From positions 40,598 to 104,597 of the forward strand of contig JAFLBM010000008.1 in assembly GCA_017303455.1 (NCBI GenBank): a DNA stretch of 64,000 nucleotides, written 5' to 3'. Position 1 is the first letter of the stretch; every line of letters starts with the position of its first letter. The position numbers and the translations under genes were made by a program. This document shows, one piece after another, positions 9,007 through 17,279 of this stretch. Source of the DNA: Chitinophagales bacterium (GTDB lineage: Bacteria > Bacteroidota > Bacteroidia > Chitinophagales > Chitinophagaceae). The notes beneath the pieces were generated by a model that was not told the origin of the DNA, did no database searches, and saw only the letters and a list, made by a program, of their open reading frames with translations.

Positions 9007-10110
9007 TTATTTTAATCGTTCGTGAACTATTTCTTTATTATGTGTTATGCAACATCCTTTTACCAGGTCATCTTCCCAGTTCAGGTTAATTTGTCCTTCT
9101 TTATTGATGATGAGCTGCAGGAAGTTCAACACATTCTTACCATACATCTTACTGGCATCGGAAGGCATTGTGGACTGCAAGGATGAATTACCAATGATCG
9201 TAACACCATTGAACTGAACCGTCTCATTGTTTTTGGTGAAAGGGGTATTACCTCCTGTGGCAGCAGCAATATCAATAACCACTGATCCGTTGCGCATAGC
9301 TTTCAGCATTTCTTCGGTGATCAGTATAGGCGCTTTTTTACCGGGTATCTGTGCAGTCGTGATCACAATATCCGCTTTCGCAATACTTTCTGCGATCTTC
9401 GCTTTCTGCCGTTGTAAAAATTCTTCTGATTGTTCCACCGCATAACCACCGGCTTTGCTGGCATCAGCCGCACCTTCCACTTCCACGAATTTGGCACCCA
9501 GGCTCATTACTTCTTCCTTGACCGCAGGTCTTGTATCAAATACTTCCACCACAGCTCCTAATCTTTTTGCAGTGGCAATAGCTTGTAAACCGGCTACCCC
9601 TGCACCCAGTATCAACAGTTTTGCCGGAGCAATACTTCCTGCTGCTGTCATGAACATGGGAAAATACCGGCCGTAGGCATTGGCGGCTGTTAATACAGCT
9701 TTATATCCCGCAATATTGGCTTGGGAACTTAACACATCCATGGCCTGTGCACGGGTGGTACGGGGCAGCATATCCAACGAAAAAGTGGTTACACCTGCAG
9801 CCGCCCATTTCTTCATAGTATCTGCATTGAATAAAGGCTGGTAAACTCCAATGATGATGGACGATGGACGATGGGTAATCGAAGGTTCGGGCTGATGAAT
9901 TCCCAAAACGATATCTGCCGCTGCTACCTCGTCCCTGCTCTTTATTTGTACTCCGGCCTTTTCATACTCTGCATTACTGCAAAATGCTTTTACACCTGCT
10001 CCGTCTTCTACAATAACTGTGATTCCTTTTTTGGTGAGAGTAGCTGCGGCTTCAGCCAGTAACGATACTCTTGTTTCGTGGGCTGGTTCTTTTAAAACAC
10101 CGATCGTCAT
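9007..10110 (-). CDS. pntAA: NAD(P) transhydrogenase subunit alpha part 1 (NAD-binding)
   Basis: This soluble dI subunit binds NAD(H). It begins MTIGVLKEPAHETRVSLL, the usual AlaDH/PNT N-terminus, and has the Rossmann loop LILGAGVAGLQAIATAKRLGAVVEVFD and the RAQAMD segment of the family. Residues 77-87 (SITHRPSSIII) replace what is normally a short, conserved strand region. They are encoded by three near-identical seven-base units at 9857-9877. It is the first gene of pntAA-AB-B. No strong promoter was recognised upstream. Confidence 0.95.
   Translation of the reverse strand: MTIGVLKEPAHETRVSLLAEAAATLTKKGITVIVEDGAGVKAFCSNAEYEKAGVQIKSRDEVAAADIVLGIHQPEPSITHRPSSIIIGVYQPLFNADTMKKWAAAGVTTFSLDMLPRTTRAQAMDVLSSQANIAGYKAVLTAANAYGRYFPMFMTAAGSIAPAKLLILGAGVAGLQAIATAKRLGAVVEVFDTRPAVKEEVMSLGAKFVEVEGAADASKAGGYAVEQSEEFLQRQKAKIAESIAKADIVITTAQIPGKKAPILITEEMLKAMRNGSVVIDIAAATGGNTPFTKNNETVQFNGVTIIGNSSLQSTMPSDASKMYGKNVLNFLQLIINKEGQINLNWEDDLVKGCCITHNKEIVHERLK
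9850..9877. repeat. 7-bp tandem repeats within pntAA
   Basis: The units ATGGACG, ATGGACG and ATGGGTA at 9857-9877 are preceded by a partial AATGATG unit. They are in frame and encode THRPSSII on the minus strand. Confidence 0.7.
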
Positions 10111-10234
10111 AATATACCTGGGTTATGGATAGAAAATTGAATTTCTGGTGGCCGTGAAGATATTGATTTTTTGGGGAGCGGCACAGCTTCAAATCTTGAT
10201 TTTCTTCAGCCCGGAACATGTTATTGATCACCTG

Positions 10235-11041
10235 TCAGAAACGGATGCTGAAATGCTGTTTTTCGTGAAATTCCTCCCTGAAAAATACGATACCAATGAA
10301 GAAAAGGTCAACCGAACAGCGTACCGCAGGATGGTTCCGGATCGTATCCCAGGCCTCTTCCATTTCAGGGCTCCAGTGAATATCATCAAAAATTAAAATA
10401 CTGTCGTTATGGGTAATGGGCAGCAACTGCTGAAAGTATCGTTCGGTAGGTTCCCGGCGGTGATTGCCGTCAATAAAACAGCAATCAACTGAACCCAGAT
10501 CATGCACTACAGGTGCTAATGTTTCATCAAAATTTCCTTTAATGACGGAGATATTTTGCAAACCCAAAGCTGCAAAGTTCTTCCGGGCAACAGCAGCTAC
10601 TTCCTTAGCCCCTTCCATGGTTGTTACCATAGCAGCAGGATTGCCGGAAGCCAGGTAGGAAGTGGTAATGCCCAATGATGTTCCCAGTTCAAGTATGGTC
10701 CCGGGCTGATAATATTTTACCATCCGGAAAAGCAGCTGGCCGAATTTCTTTGGCTTGGCTGCATTCCTTGCAATCGAAGATATTGTTCGCCGGTTTGATT
10801 TATCGGTTGTGGAACCGGCCCCGAAATCTTCAATGGTTAAAACAGTATGATCGTTGCGTAATTGTTTTCTTAGTAATTCAATACTGTTATAACCAGCATA
10901 TGCTGTTTTGTCATTCAATACCTTGGTGATAAAACTAAAAATAAAAGGAGAATGAGTGCCATGCCCTTTACTGTTGGAGGCAGTACAATACCAGGAAATA
11001 TATTTCTGTATAAGTCGGGCTTTTGAATACATGGTCAGCAA
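10235..11041 (-). CDS. Class I SAM-dependent methyltransferase (O-methyltransferase-like)
   Basis: The Rossmann methyltransferase core runs from about residue 105: ILELGTSLGITTSYLA (SAM motif I), TTMEGAKEVAAVARKNFAALGL, DCCFIDGNHRREPTERYF (acidic metal or catalytic loop) and ILIFDDIHWSPEMEEAW. This pattern resembles catechol/caffeoyl-CoA-type O-methyltransferases, but the substrate cannot be told. An N-terminal 100-residue helical region (ASNSKGHGTHSPFIFSFI) precedes it and is typical of Bacteroidota members. The start could be M1 or M4. It is transcribed away from pntAA, which lies downstream on the same strand across 124 bases. Confidence 0.85.
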   Translation of the reverse strand: MLTMYSKARLIQKYISWYCTASNSKGHGTHSPFIFSFITKVLNDKTAYAGYNSIELLRKQLRNDHTVLTIEDFGAGSTTDKSNRRTISSIARNAAKPKKFGQLLFRMVKYYQPGTILELGTSLGITTSYLASGNPAAMVTTMEGAKEVAAVARKNFAALGLQNISVIKGNFDETLAPVVHDLGSVDCCFIDGNHRREPTERYFQQLLPITHNDSILIFDDIHWSPEMEEAWDTIRNHPAVRCSVDLFFIGIVFFREEFHEKQHFSIRF

Positions 11042-11079
11042 ACTACGGGAAACATCAGCGCATTTTCAAATCCGGAAAC

Positions 11080-11571
11080 TTATATTCTTTCCCAGGTCTG
11101 AAAAGAATGATTATAAGCATTTTTCTCATCGGCTTCATAATTCTTCTGGCTGACCAGCTTCCATTTTACAGGGTCAATAGCAGGAAAATAAGTATCAGCT
11201 TCAGGTTCTGCCTCCACCCTTGTCAGGTAAATCCGGTCTGCTTTATCGAACAGTATTTGGTATATCTCCCCGCCACCGATTATCATTACTTCCTTAGCAT
11301 CTGTTTCTTTGGCAAGAAAAAAAGCATCGTCAATATTGGTAACGGCAACTGTTCCTTCCACAACCCAACCCGCCTGCCGGGTGATCACAATATTTTTTCT
11401 TCCTGCTAAAGGCTTACCTAATGAATCAAATGTTTTTCTTCCCATCACCACCGGCATACCCCAGGTCACATTTTTGAAATGCTTCATATCATTCGGTAAA
11501 TGCCAGGGCATTTTACCTTCTTTACCAATGGCATTATTGGAGGCTGCTGCAACAACAAGTGATATGATCAT
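11080..11571 (-). CDS. folA: Dihydrofolate reductase
   Basis: It reduces dihydrofolate to tetrahydrofolate with NADPH, regenerating the cofactor oxidised by thymidylate synthase. The 163 residues show VAAASNNAIGKEGKMPWHLPNDM (substrate loop with the catalytic acidic D27 equivalent), VVMGRKTFDSLG and VMIIGGGEIYQ. It lies just downstream of thyA, separated by a 72-base spacer that holds seven-base repeats. Confidence 0.97.
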   Translation of the reverse strand: MIISLVVAAASNNAIGKEGKMPWHLPNDMKHFKNVTWGMPVVMGRKTFDSLGKPLAGRKNIVITRQAGWVVEGTVAVTNIDDAFFLAKETDAKEVMIIGGGEIYQILFDKADRIYLTRVEAEPEADTYFPAIDPVKWKLVSQKNYEADEKNAYNHSFQTWERI

Positions 11572-11614
11572 AACTACGATTTATGAAGTAAGTACATATC
11601 GAAAGACCTTTCGG

Positions 11615-11643
11615 TTTCATACTTCTTACTTTAGATTTCTGAC
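11615..11643. repeat. 7-bp repeats in the thyA-folA spacer
   Basis: The units TTTCATA, CTTCTTA, CTTTAGA and TTTCTGA follow one another and abut the thyA stop codon. The consensus is roughly CTTCTRA, with the same seven-base period as other arrays in this window. Confidence 0.6.
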
Positions 11644-12438
11644 TTAGACAGCCACCGGTGCTTTAATAGCCGGGTGCGACTGGTAATTCTCCAGTGTAAA
11701 ATCTTCAAACTTGAAATCAAAGATGTTTTTTACCGCCGGGTTGAGTTTCATGGTTGGCAATGCAAATGGTTCCCGGCCCAGTTGCAGGTTCACTTGCTCC
11801 ATATGATTACTGTAAATATGCACATCACCAAACGTATGAATAAATTCTCCCGGTTGCAGGTCACATACCTGTGCAATCATCATGGTCAATAAAGCATAGG
11901 ATGCAATATTAAAAGGAACACCCAGGAAAACATCTGCACTTCGCTGGTATAACTGGCAGCTTAATTTTCCCTGCGCCACATAAAACTGGAACATAGTATG
12001 GCAGGGCATCAATGCCATTTCCGGAAGATCAGCCACATTCCAGGCACTCACGATCAGCCTGCGGCTATCCGGGTTCTTTTTGATCTGCTCTATCAACTCA
12101 CTGACCTGATCCACCAGCTTTCCATCCTTTCCTTCCCAGCTTCTCCATTGTTTGCCATATACTGGACCCAGTTCTCCATTATCATCCGCCCATTCGTCCC
12201 AGATACGGACACCATTCTCTTTCAGGTAGGCAATATTTGTCTCCCCTTTCAGGAACCAGAGCAATTCATAAATGATACTTTTCAGGTGCACTTTTTTAGT
12301 GGTCACCAGCGGGAATCCTTTGGCCAGGTCAAACCGTAGCTGGTAGCCAAAGCAGCTTTGTGTACCGGTGCCGGTACGGTCATTTTTATGAACACCGTTT
12401 TCCTGTATATGCCGGAGCAGGTCAAGGTATTGTTGCAT
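11644..12438 (-). CDS. thyA: Thymidylate synthase
   Basis: It converts dUMP and methylene-THF to dTMP and dihydrofolate. At 264 residues it is the same length as the E. coli enzyme. Key motifs are the catalytic cysteine in [32 protein letters not shown], and [18 protein letters not shown] for dUMP binding. It is the first gene of a thyA-folA pair on the minus strand. Confidence 0.98.
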   Translation of the reverse strand: MQQYLDLLRHIQENGVHKNDRTGTGTQSCFGYQLRFDLAKGFPLVTTKKVHLKSIIYELLWFLKGETNIAYLKENGVRIWDEWADDNGELGPVYGKQWRSWEGKDGKLVDQVSELIEQIKKNPDSRRLIVSAWNVADLPEMALMPCHTMFQFYVAQGKLSCQLYQRSADVFLGVPFNIASYALLTMMIAQVCDLQPGEFIHTFGDVHIYSNHMEQVNLQLGREPFALPTMKLNPAVKNIFDFKFEDFTLENYQSHPAIKAPVAV

Positions 12439-12573
12439 GGCTGCAAGTTAGGAAGAAAGGCGGCAGGTATAACCATGCACTTAAGGTTGTGGGGAAACTG
12501 TGGATTGATAAAATGCAGCAGGCGGGTTGACAAGAATCAGCGAAAATATTGGATTACATAGGTACATTGGGCT

Positions 12574-12966
12574 ATGACCAATAACAAGAAACTATATATC
12601 CAGTTGGGAAACTTGTTTTATGCAATTGCTGCTGCCGACTCTCATATCAGGCCCGAAGAAAAAAAGACCCTGAATGATGAAATAGAATTTGCCTGGAAAC
12701 ATTATGATGAAAGTACAGACAGGTTTGGCTCCGAAAGGGCTTTCCTGATACAGTTTGAATTTGATACCCTGGAAGAACAGTTTACGAGTGCAGATGAAGC
12801 CTTCAAACTCTTTGTGCAGTTCTTCAACGATTATAAAGACCAGATTGATATTCTTACACGGAGAAGGATCTTCAACAGTGCCCGGCATATTGCAGAAAGC
12901 ACCCGCAGGATCAATCATTTTGAATTGGACTACCTGGTAAAACTGAAAGAACTGATGGAAATCTGA
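12574..12966 (+). CDS. TerB-like helical protein
   Basis: This 130-residue acidic all-helical protein begins LYIQLGNLFYAIAAADSHIRPEEKKTL, the signature of the TerB/DjlA-type metal-binding fold (A-A-A/D-D...I...E...L). Such domains in Bacteroidota are poorly characterised and are often near membrane or stress functions. No transmembrane segment or signal peptide is visible. It is flanked by thyA (divergent) and proline dehydrogenase (convergent, 4 bases apart). The function is not known. Confidence 0.75.
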   Translation: MTNNKKLYIQLGNLFYAIAAADSHIRPEEKKTLNDEIEFAWKHYDESTDRFGSERAFLIQFEFDTLEEQFTSADEAFKLFVQFFNDYKDQIDILTRRRIFNSARHIAESTRRINHFELDYLVKLKELMEI

Positions 12967-12970
12967 TGAA

Positions 12971-14200
12971 TTACTTACCCGTTCTCCTGGCCAGTTCTTT
13001 ACTGATCAGGCCAAGCTCTCTTCCGGTCTGTCCCTTAACCGAAGTATTTTCTTCGGCCCGGCGCATCAGGTAAGGAATCACATCTTTGATTGGCCCGAAC
13101 GGAAGATATTTGCTGACACCACAACCGGCATGTGCCAGGTTAAAAGTGATATTATCACTCATCCCAAACAACTGGCTCCAGTGCACATGCGGATGATCCA
13201 GCGGCAAGCCTTTTTGCTGCAGTAATTGGGTGGCATATAAATTACTGTATTCATTATGCGAGGCCACGATCAGGGCGATCCTGTCAATATGTTCTATACA
13301 AAAAGCTACCCCTGCATTATAATCTTTATCTGTACTTTCTTTATCAGGCTGTATGGGTGAAGGGTATCCTTTTTCTGCAGCCCTCTTTCTTTCGTTCTCC
13401 ATATAAGCTCCCCTTACCAGCTTAGCGCCAAGAATAAAGTTTCTTTCTACCGCAGCTTCGTAACTATCCTTCAAAAATTGAAGCCTGTCGTGACGGTAAT
13501 GCTGCAGGGTATTATATACCACGCATTTTTCTTTATTAAAGGTATCCATCATCATGATGGTCACTGCATCCACGGGGTCCTGTATCCAGGTTTCTTCTGC
13601 ATCAATGAGTACACCCACATTTTTGTCTTTAGCGGCTTCGCATACCCGCATCACACGATGCCTTACACGATGCCATTCTTCTTTTTCCGCAGCCGGTAAC
13701 TGGTCAGCCGCAGTTAAAAATCGTTTCATCAAAGTACCTTTTGCTTCATGCATCAGTGTATCCAGCTTTTCCAGCAATGCAAAACGGGCGAATCCTGTCA
13801 CCTTCACACTCATAAAAGGAATATTGGGCTGGGTGGCTGCATAATTGATCACCCGGATAAATTCTTCACAGGCATGATCAAAATTGGCTTCACCTTCTTT
13901 TCCTTCCACCCCATAATCCAATATTACCTGTACATGGTATTTGCCAAGCATTTTGGCCACCGTAGCTGTTTGTTCCAGCGTTTCCCCGCCGACGAATTGA
14001 GTAAAGATCGTCTTACGGATCAATCCTTTTACAGGTAATCCTGCGTTAATTGCCCAGGGAGTGAGTTTAGTAGCCATCTTAACCAGCCAGGGCTTAGCCA
14101 TTAGCGAAAAAAGAAAACGGGCTTTTTTAAGTTGCTGGTCTGTTTTATAATCAAAAGCAAGGGCTGTGTTATCAAATGAGATAGGAGTCTGATTTTGCAT
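12971..14200 (-). CDS. Proline dehydrogenase
   Basis: This FAD enzyme oxidises proline to pyrroline-5-carboxylate, the first step of proline catabolism. The start at 14200 (MQNQTPISFDNTALAF) is preferred over an in-frame ATG 47 codons upstream whose extension has no domain character. The TIM-barrel signatures are VLIDAEETWIQDPVD, KLVRGAYMENERKRA and ALIVASHNEYSN. The length of 409 residues fits single-domain bacterial PRODH; the P5C dehydrogenase partner is not in this window. No specific regulator was seen. Confidence 0.93.
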   Translation of the reverse strand: MQNQTPISFDNTALAFDYKTDQQLKKARFLFSLMAKPWLVKMATKLTPWAINAGLPVKGLIRKTIFTQFVGGETLEQTATVAKMLGKYHVQVILDYGVEGKEGEANFDHACEEFIRVINYAATQPNIPFMSVKVTGFARFALLEKLDTLMHEAKGTLMKRFLTAADQLPAAEKEEWHRVRHRVMRVCEAAKDKNVGVLIDAEETWIQDPVDAVTIMMMDTFNKEKCVVYNTLQHYRHDRLQFLKDSYEAAVERNFILGAKLVRGAYMENERKRAAEKGYPSPIQPDKESTDKDYNAGVAFCIEHIDRIALIVASHNEYSNLYATQLLQQKGLPLDHPHVHWSQLFGMSDNITFNLAHAGCGVSKYLPFGPIKDVIPYLMRRAEENTSVKGQTGRELGLISKELARRTGK

Positions 14201-14300
14201 GGCAGCATTTTTAGCTGGGCAAAGGTAGTAGAAAGCTCCTGATGAAAAAATGACTGCTTCCGTAAAAGAATTTGATTTTAAGAGCCTGCTTGTGGCTCTG

Positions 14301-15017
14301 TCAAATGGCCTGGTGATTGAAAGGCTGTAATACCATTTCACTTACCACCCCGCTTGCGGGCTGCTGGCAAAGGAACCAGATCGCCTTGGCGGCTTCATCA
14401 GCCTGGATCATTTTATCCCGCTGCACCCGCAGATCAATCGTATCCCAAAACGAAGAATCCACACCTCCCATAAAAAGGTTAGTGATCCGGATATCCGTCC
14501 GTTTGATCTCTTCGCGGATACTCTGCATCATCCCCACCAACCCGAATTTACTGGCACTATACGCTGCCGCCCCGGCCATCGGCACTTTTCCCAATACTCC
14601 CGGAATATTTATGATCAACCCCTTCTTAACTTCTTTCATGGCTGGTAAAAAATTCTTTACCAGGAGAAATGGGCCGTATAAATTATAATTCAGCGTCCGC
14701 AAAAATTCCACTTCGCTTAACTGTTCCATATTTTTAATGATCCCAATACCCGCTGCATTGATCAGGATATCTATGGAAGTATAAACAGAAAAATATTTTT
14801 CTTTTAATGCCAGTACTTCTTCCGGCTTCGAAATATCAAGAGAAAAAGTTCTTTCCGCCGGTACTGAAATTTGATCAGCCACTGCTGCCAGTTTTTCCCG
14901 GTTGCGGCCTGCGAGAAACAGGCTTGCGCCGTTACCTGCCAGTAATTTAGCCGTCCGTGATCCTATGCTGCCTGTTGCTCCAACAAGCAAGATATTTTTT
15001 CCTTTTACTGATTCCAT
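14301..15017 (-). CDS. Short-chain dehydrogenase/reductase
   Basis: This is an SDR with cofactor loop LLVGATGSIGSRTAKLLAG, strand NILINAAGIG (NAG motif) and the active-site pair in YSASKFG (YxxxK), total 238 residues. The basic Arg after the second strand (LFLAGRNREK) suggests NADP(H) preference. The substrate is unknown. It diverges from a DUF2256 gene 58 bases away and forms part of a cluster with a photolyase-like protein. Confidence 0.9.
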   Translation of the reverse strand: MESVKGKNILLVGATGSIGSRTAKLLAGNGASLFLAGRNREKLAAVADQISVPAERTFSLDISKPEEVLALKEKYFSVYTSIDILINAAGIGIIKNMEQLSEVEFLRTLNYNLYGPFLLVKNFLPAMKEVKKGLIINIPGVLGKVPMAGAAAYSASKFGLVGMMQSIREEIKRTDIRITNLFMGGVDSSFWDTIDLRVQRDKMIQADEAAKAIWFLCQQPASGVVSEMVLQPFNHQAI

Positions 15018-15074
15018 AATATGAATTTGATTGACAACAAATTTTTTCCTGAATTGTTACAGGATATTATTAAA

Positions 15075-15224
15075 ATGAAGCAACGAAAAAAAATGGACTT
15101 ACCAGTTAAAATTTGTATCGTTTGCCAGCGGCCATTCACCTGGCGAAAAAAATGGGAAAAGAACTGGGAAGATGTAAAATATTGCAGCGACAAATGCCGC
15201 AGCAAGAAAAATAAAACAACCTAA
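15075..15224 (+). CDS. DUF2256 small zinc-ribbon-like protein
   Basis: This 49-residue protein has the DUF2256 pattern KICIVCQRPFTWRKKWEKNW followed by VKYCSDKCRSKK: two Cys pairs likely to bind zinc around an aromatic-basic core. The ATG at 15075 is chosen because the domain starts right after it; an alternative at 15021 would add 18 residues. DUF2256 genes are often found beside photolyase/cryptochrome-like genes and TIGR03643, as here. The molecular role is unknown. Its end overlaps the convergent TIGR03643 gene by 4 bases. Confidence 0.85.
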   Translation: MKQRKKMDLPVKICIVCQRPFTWRKKWEKNWEDVKYCSDKCRSKKNKTT

Positions 15225-15508
15225 CGTTTGCTGATCTTGTTCATCGAAATGATCCGCTGACGGCTGCACCTGAAACGATCTACCTCCCCGCTTCTTTTAT
15301 GGAGATGTTTTGTTTTTCGCCCTGTGACTCTTTCTCTCCACCGCTTAAAGCTGCTTTCTTTTATTGTGGAACGCATCAGGCGTATCACTTGTGCTTCTGT
15401 TAACCCAAACTGTATTTTAATCGCTTCAAACGGTGTTCTGTCTTCCCAGGCCATTTCAATGATGCGGTCAATTTGCTGCTTTGTTAAAGAATAGTACATA
15501 CAATCCAT
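15221..15508 (-). CDS. TIGR03643/DUF2805 family protein
   Basis: The roughly 95-residue basic protein begins MDCMYYSLTKQQIDRIIEMA, followed by a helix-turn-helix-like stretch (TPFEAIKIQFGLTEAQVIRLMR) and a Lys/Arg-rich tail with KRWRERVTGRKTKH. This matches the TIGR03643 (DUF2805) pattern. The start could be at 15508 or 15499; the frame is open further up but lacks conserved sequence. The fold suggests nucleic-acid binding, but no function is established. It converges on DUF2256 and diverges from the photolyase-like gene. Confidence 0.82.
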   Translation of the reverse strand: MDCMYYSLTKQQIDRIIEMAWEDRTPFEAIKIQFGLTEAQVIRLMRSTIKESSFKRWRERVTGRKTKHLHKRSGEVDRFRCSRQRIISMNKISKR

Positions 15509-15590
15509 AAAATCCTGAAACAATATGATTTCGTAAATCAGTATAACAACCAAATCAGCAATGATTTGTTGATTAACTAAACTCTATTGA

Positions 15591-16718
15591 ATGTATTTCC
15601 CGACTGATTACCAGGAAATTTTAGCACAACTTGATCATACAGACCCGGTAAAATATGCTGCAGACAGAAATTTCATTGACGGGCATGTATCTTACCTGTC
15701 ACCTTACATCTCAAGAGCTGTGATCAGTACCAAGCAGGTACTGGACATCCTGCTGGCAAAAGGATTCGCTCCGGAACAGATAGAAAAATTCATCCAGGAA
15801 CTGGCCTGGAGAGAATATTTTCAGCGGGTATGGCAACAGTTGGGCGACGACATGTTTGACGATATCCGCCGGTCCAATACCGGGACCCGGCACCGTCAAA
15901 TACCTGCCGCTTTGTTGAATGCAAGAACGGGTATCCATGCGATTGATAAAGGCATTAATGAATTGTATGAAACCGGTTATATGCATAATCACCTTCGGAT
16001 GTACACGGCCAGTATTGCCTGTAATATTGGGAAAGCCTATTGGGAAATGCCGTCGAAGTGGATGTATTATCATTTATTAGACGGTGACATAGCAAGCAAC
16101 ACCTGTAGCTGGCAATGGGTGGCCGGAAGTTTTTCGTCCAAACAATATTTCTGCAACCAGGAAAACATCAATAAATACACCCGCAGCCGGCAATCCTGTT
16201 CTTACCTTGACAAAACTTACCAGGAACTGCCGATCATGAATGTGCCGGTCGAATTAGCTGCCACAACAGGTATTCAACTCACTACAGCACTACCGGCTAA
16301 TACTATCCCTGTCATTGATCCATCGCTGCCAATCCTGCTTTATAATTCGTATAACCTGGATCCGCTTTGGAAAAAAGAGATCAATGCCAACAGGATACTA
16401 TTACTGAAGCCCTCCCATTTTAAACAATTCCCGGTTAGTGATAAAGTGATCGCATTTATACTTTCGCTGGCAAAGAATATTGAAGGCCTCCAGGTATTCA
16501 CCGGGGAAATAAGCGACATTCCTTATATAAAAGGGGTACCGGCAATCTTGTCAAAAGAGCACCCCGCCTTTACGCATTACCCCGGCCAAGAAGATGCAAG
16601 AGAATGGATGTTTCCGGAAGTGACAGGTTTTTATAATTCCTTTTTCGGTTTTTGGAAAAAATGCGAACGCATACTAAAAAACATACAGCACCAAAAACCA
16701 GAATTGATGAGGGCTTAA
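15591..16718 (+). CDS. Photolyase/cryptochrome-like FAD-binding protein with C-terminal extra domain
   Basis: The 375 residues begin directly with the photolyase FAD-binding helical domain; the N-terminal antenna (Rossmann) domain is absent. Visible family motifs are HVSYLSPYIS, FIQELAWREYF, GYMHNHLRMYTASI and LLDGDIASNTCSWQWVAGSF, including the Asn that contacts FAD N5 and the inner Trp of the electron-transfer chain (CSWQW). The middle Trp is also present (KAYWEM), but the surface Trp position is Leu. After about residue 225 comes a domain of about 140 residues with alternating strands and helices (LPILLYNSYNLDPLWKK, NRILLLKPSHF, LQVFTGEI) that looks Rossmann-like. The gene is isolated on the plus strand within an SDR/DUF2256/TIGR03643 cluster. 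DNA repair or light sensing are both possible. Confidence 0.88.
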   Translation: MYFPTDYQEILAQLDHTDPVKYAADRNFIDGHVSYLSPYISRAVISTKQVLDILLAKGFAPEQIEKFIQELAWREYFQRVWQQLGDDMFDDIRRSNTGTRHRQIPAALLNARTGIHAIDKGINELYETGYMHNHLRMYTASIACNIGKAYWEMPSKWMYYHLLDGDIASNTCSWQWVAGSFSSKQYFCNQENINKYTRSRQSCSYLDKTYQELPIMNVPVELAATTGIQLTTALPANTIPVIDPSLPILLYNSYNLDPLWKKEINANRILLLKPSHFKQFPVSDKVIAFILSLAKNIEGLQVFTGEISDIPYIKGVPAILSKEHPAFTHYPGQEDAREWMFPEVTGFYNSFFGFWKKCERILKNIQHQKPELMRA

Positions 16719-16739
16719 TTATAACTGCCCCCGGCTGCC

Positions 16740-16747
16740 TATCTTTG
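16740..16747 (+). promoter_or_regulatory. Bacteroidota -7 promoter element of the thioesterase gene
   Basis: TATCTTTG fits the TAnnTTTG consensus of the major Bacteroidota sigma factor and lies 13 bases before the ATG at 16761. No clear -33 TTTG is seen upstream. Confidence 0.6.
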
Positions 16748-16760
16748 CACAAATCTTTTT

Positions 16761-17276
16761 ATGGAAGGGAAAAAAGCAGAAGAAAGCCGTATCATCATGA
16801 CAGAGATCGTGTTGCCGAACGATACCAATGTATTTGGCAACCTGATGGGTGGCCGCCTGATGTACTGGATGGATATTGCAGCGGCATTGGCTGCACAGAA
16901 GCATTGCAATGCGCCGGTGGTTACGGCATCAGTGGATAATATCTCTTTTGAAAACCCGATCAAACTCGGCAATGCCGTTCACATTGAAGCTAAAGTGACC
17001 CGTTCTTTTCATACTTCCATGGAAGTACATATGAAAGTATGGGGCGAAGATTTTACCCAGCAATACAAATATAAAAGCAACGAAGCCTATTACACATTTG
17101 TAGCACTGGACCCCAACCGAAAACCCCGGCCTGTTCCGCAACTGGTCACTGAAACAGAAGAAGAAAAAAAATTATTTGAAGGAGCTCTGAGAAGAAGACA
17201 ATTACGTTTGATCTTGGGCGGAAAGATGAAACCGGATGATGCCGTTGAACTAAAGGCACTATTTTTCAAAGACTGA
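16761..17276 (+). CDS. Acyl-CoA thioesterase (hotdog fold)
   Basis: The 171-residue hotdog thioesterase has the YciA/BFIT-type signature NDTNVFGNLMGGRLMYWMDIAAALAAQKH (active-site Asp in the long helix) and VVTASVDNISFENPIKLGN. It probably hydrolyses medium or long acyl-CoA in the cytoplasm. The C-terminal 40 residues are Arg/Lys-rich. It has its own promoter-like TATCTTTG and converges on the acyltransferase gene 3 bases downstream. Confidence 0.9.
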   Translation: MEGKKAEESRIIMTEIVLPNDTNVFGNLMGGRLMYWMDIAAALAAQKHCNAPVVTASVDNISFENPIKLGNAVHIEAKVTRSFHTSMEVHMKVWGEDFTQQYKYKSNEAYYTFVALDPNRKPRPVPQLVTETEEEKKLFEGALRRRQLRLILGGKMKPDDAVELKALFFKD

Positions 17277-17279
17277 TCG

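Noticed and set aside
10148..10396. 82-codon plus-strand frame
   Set aside because: Mostly overlaps the methyltransferase gene in antisense and shows no protein-like pattern.
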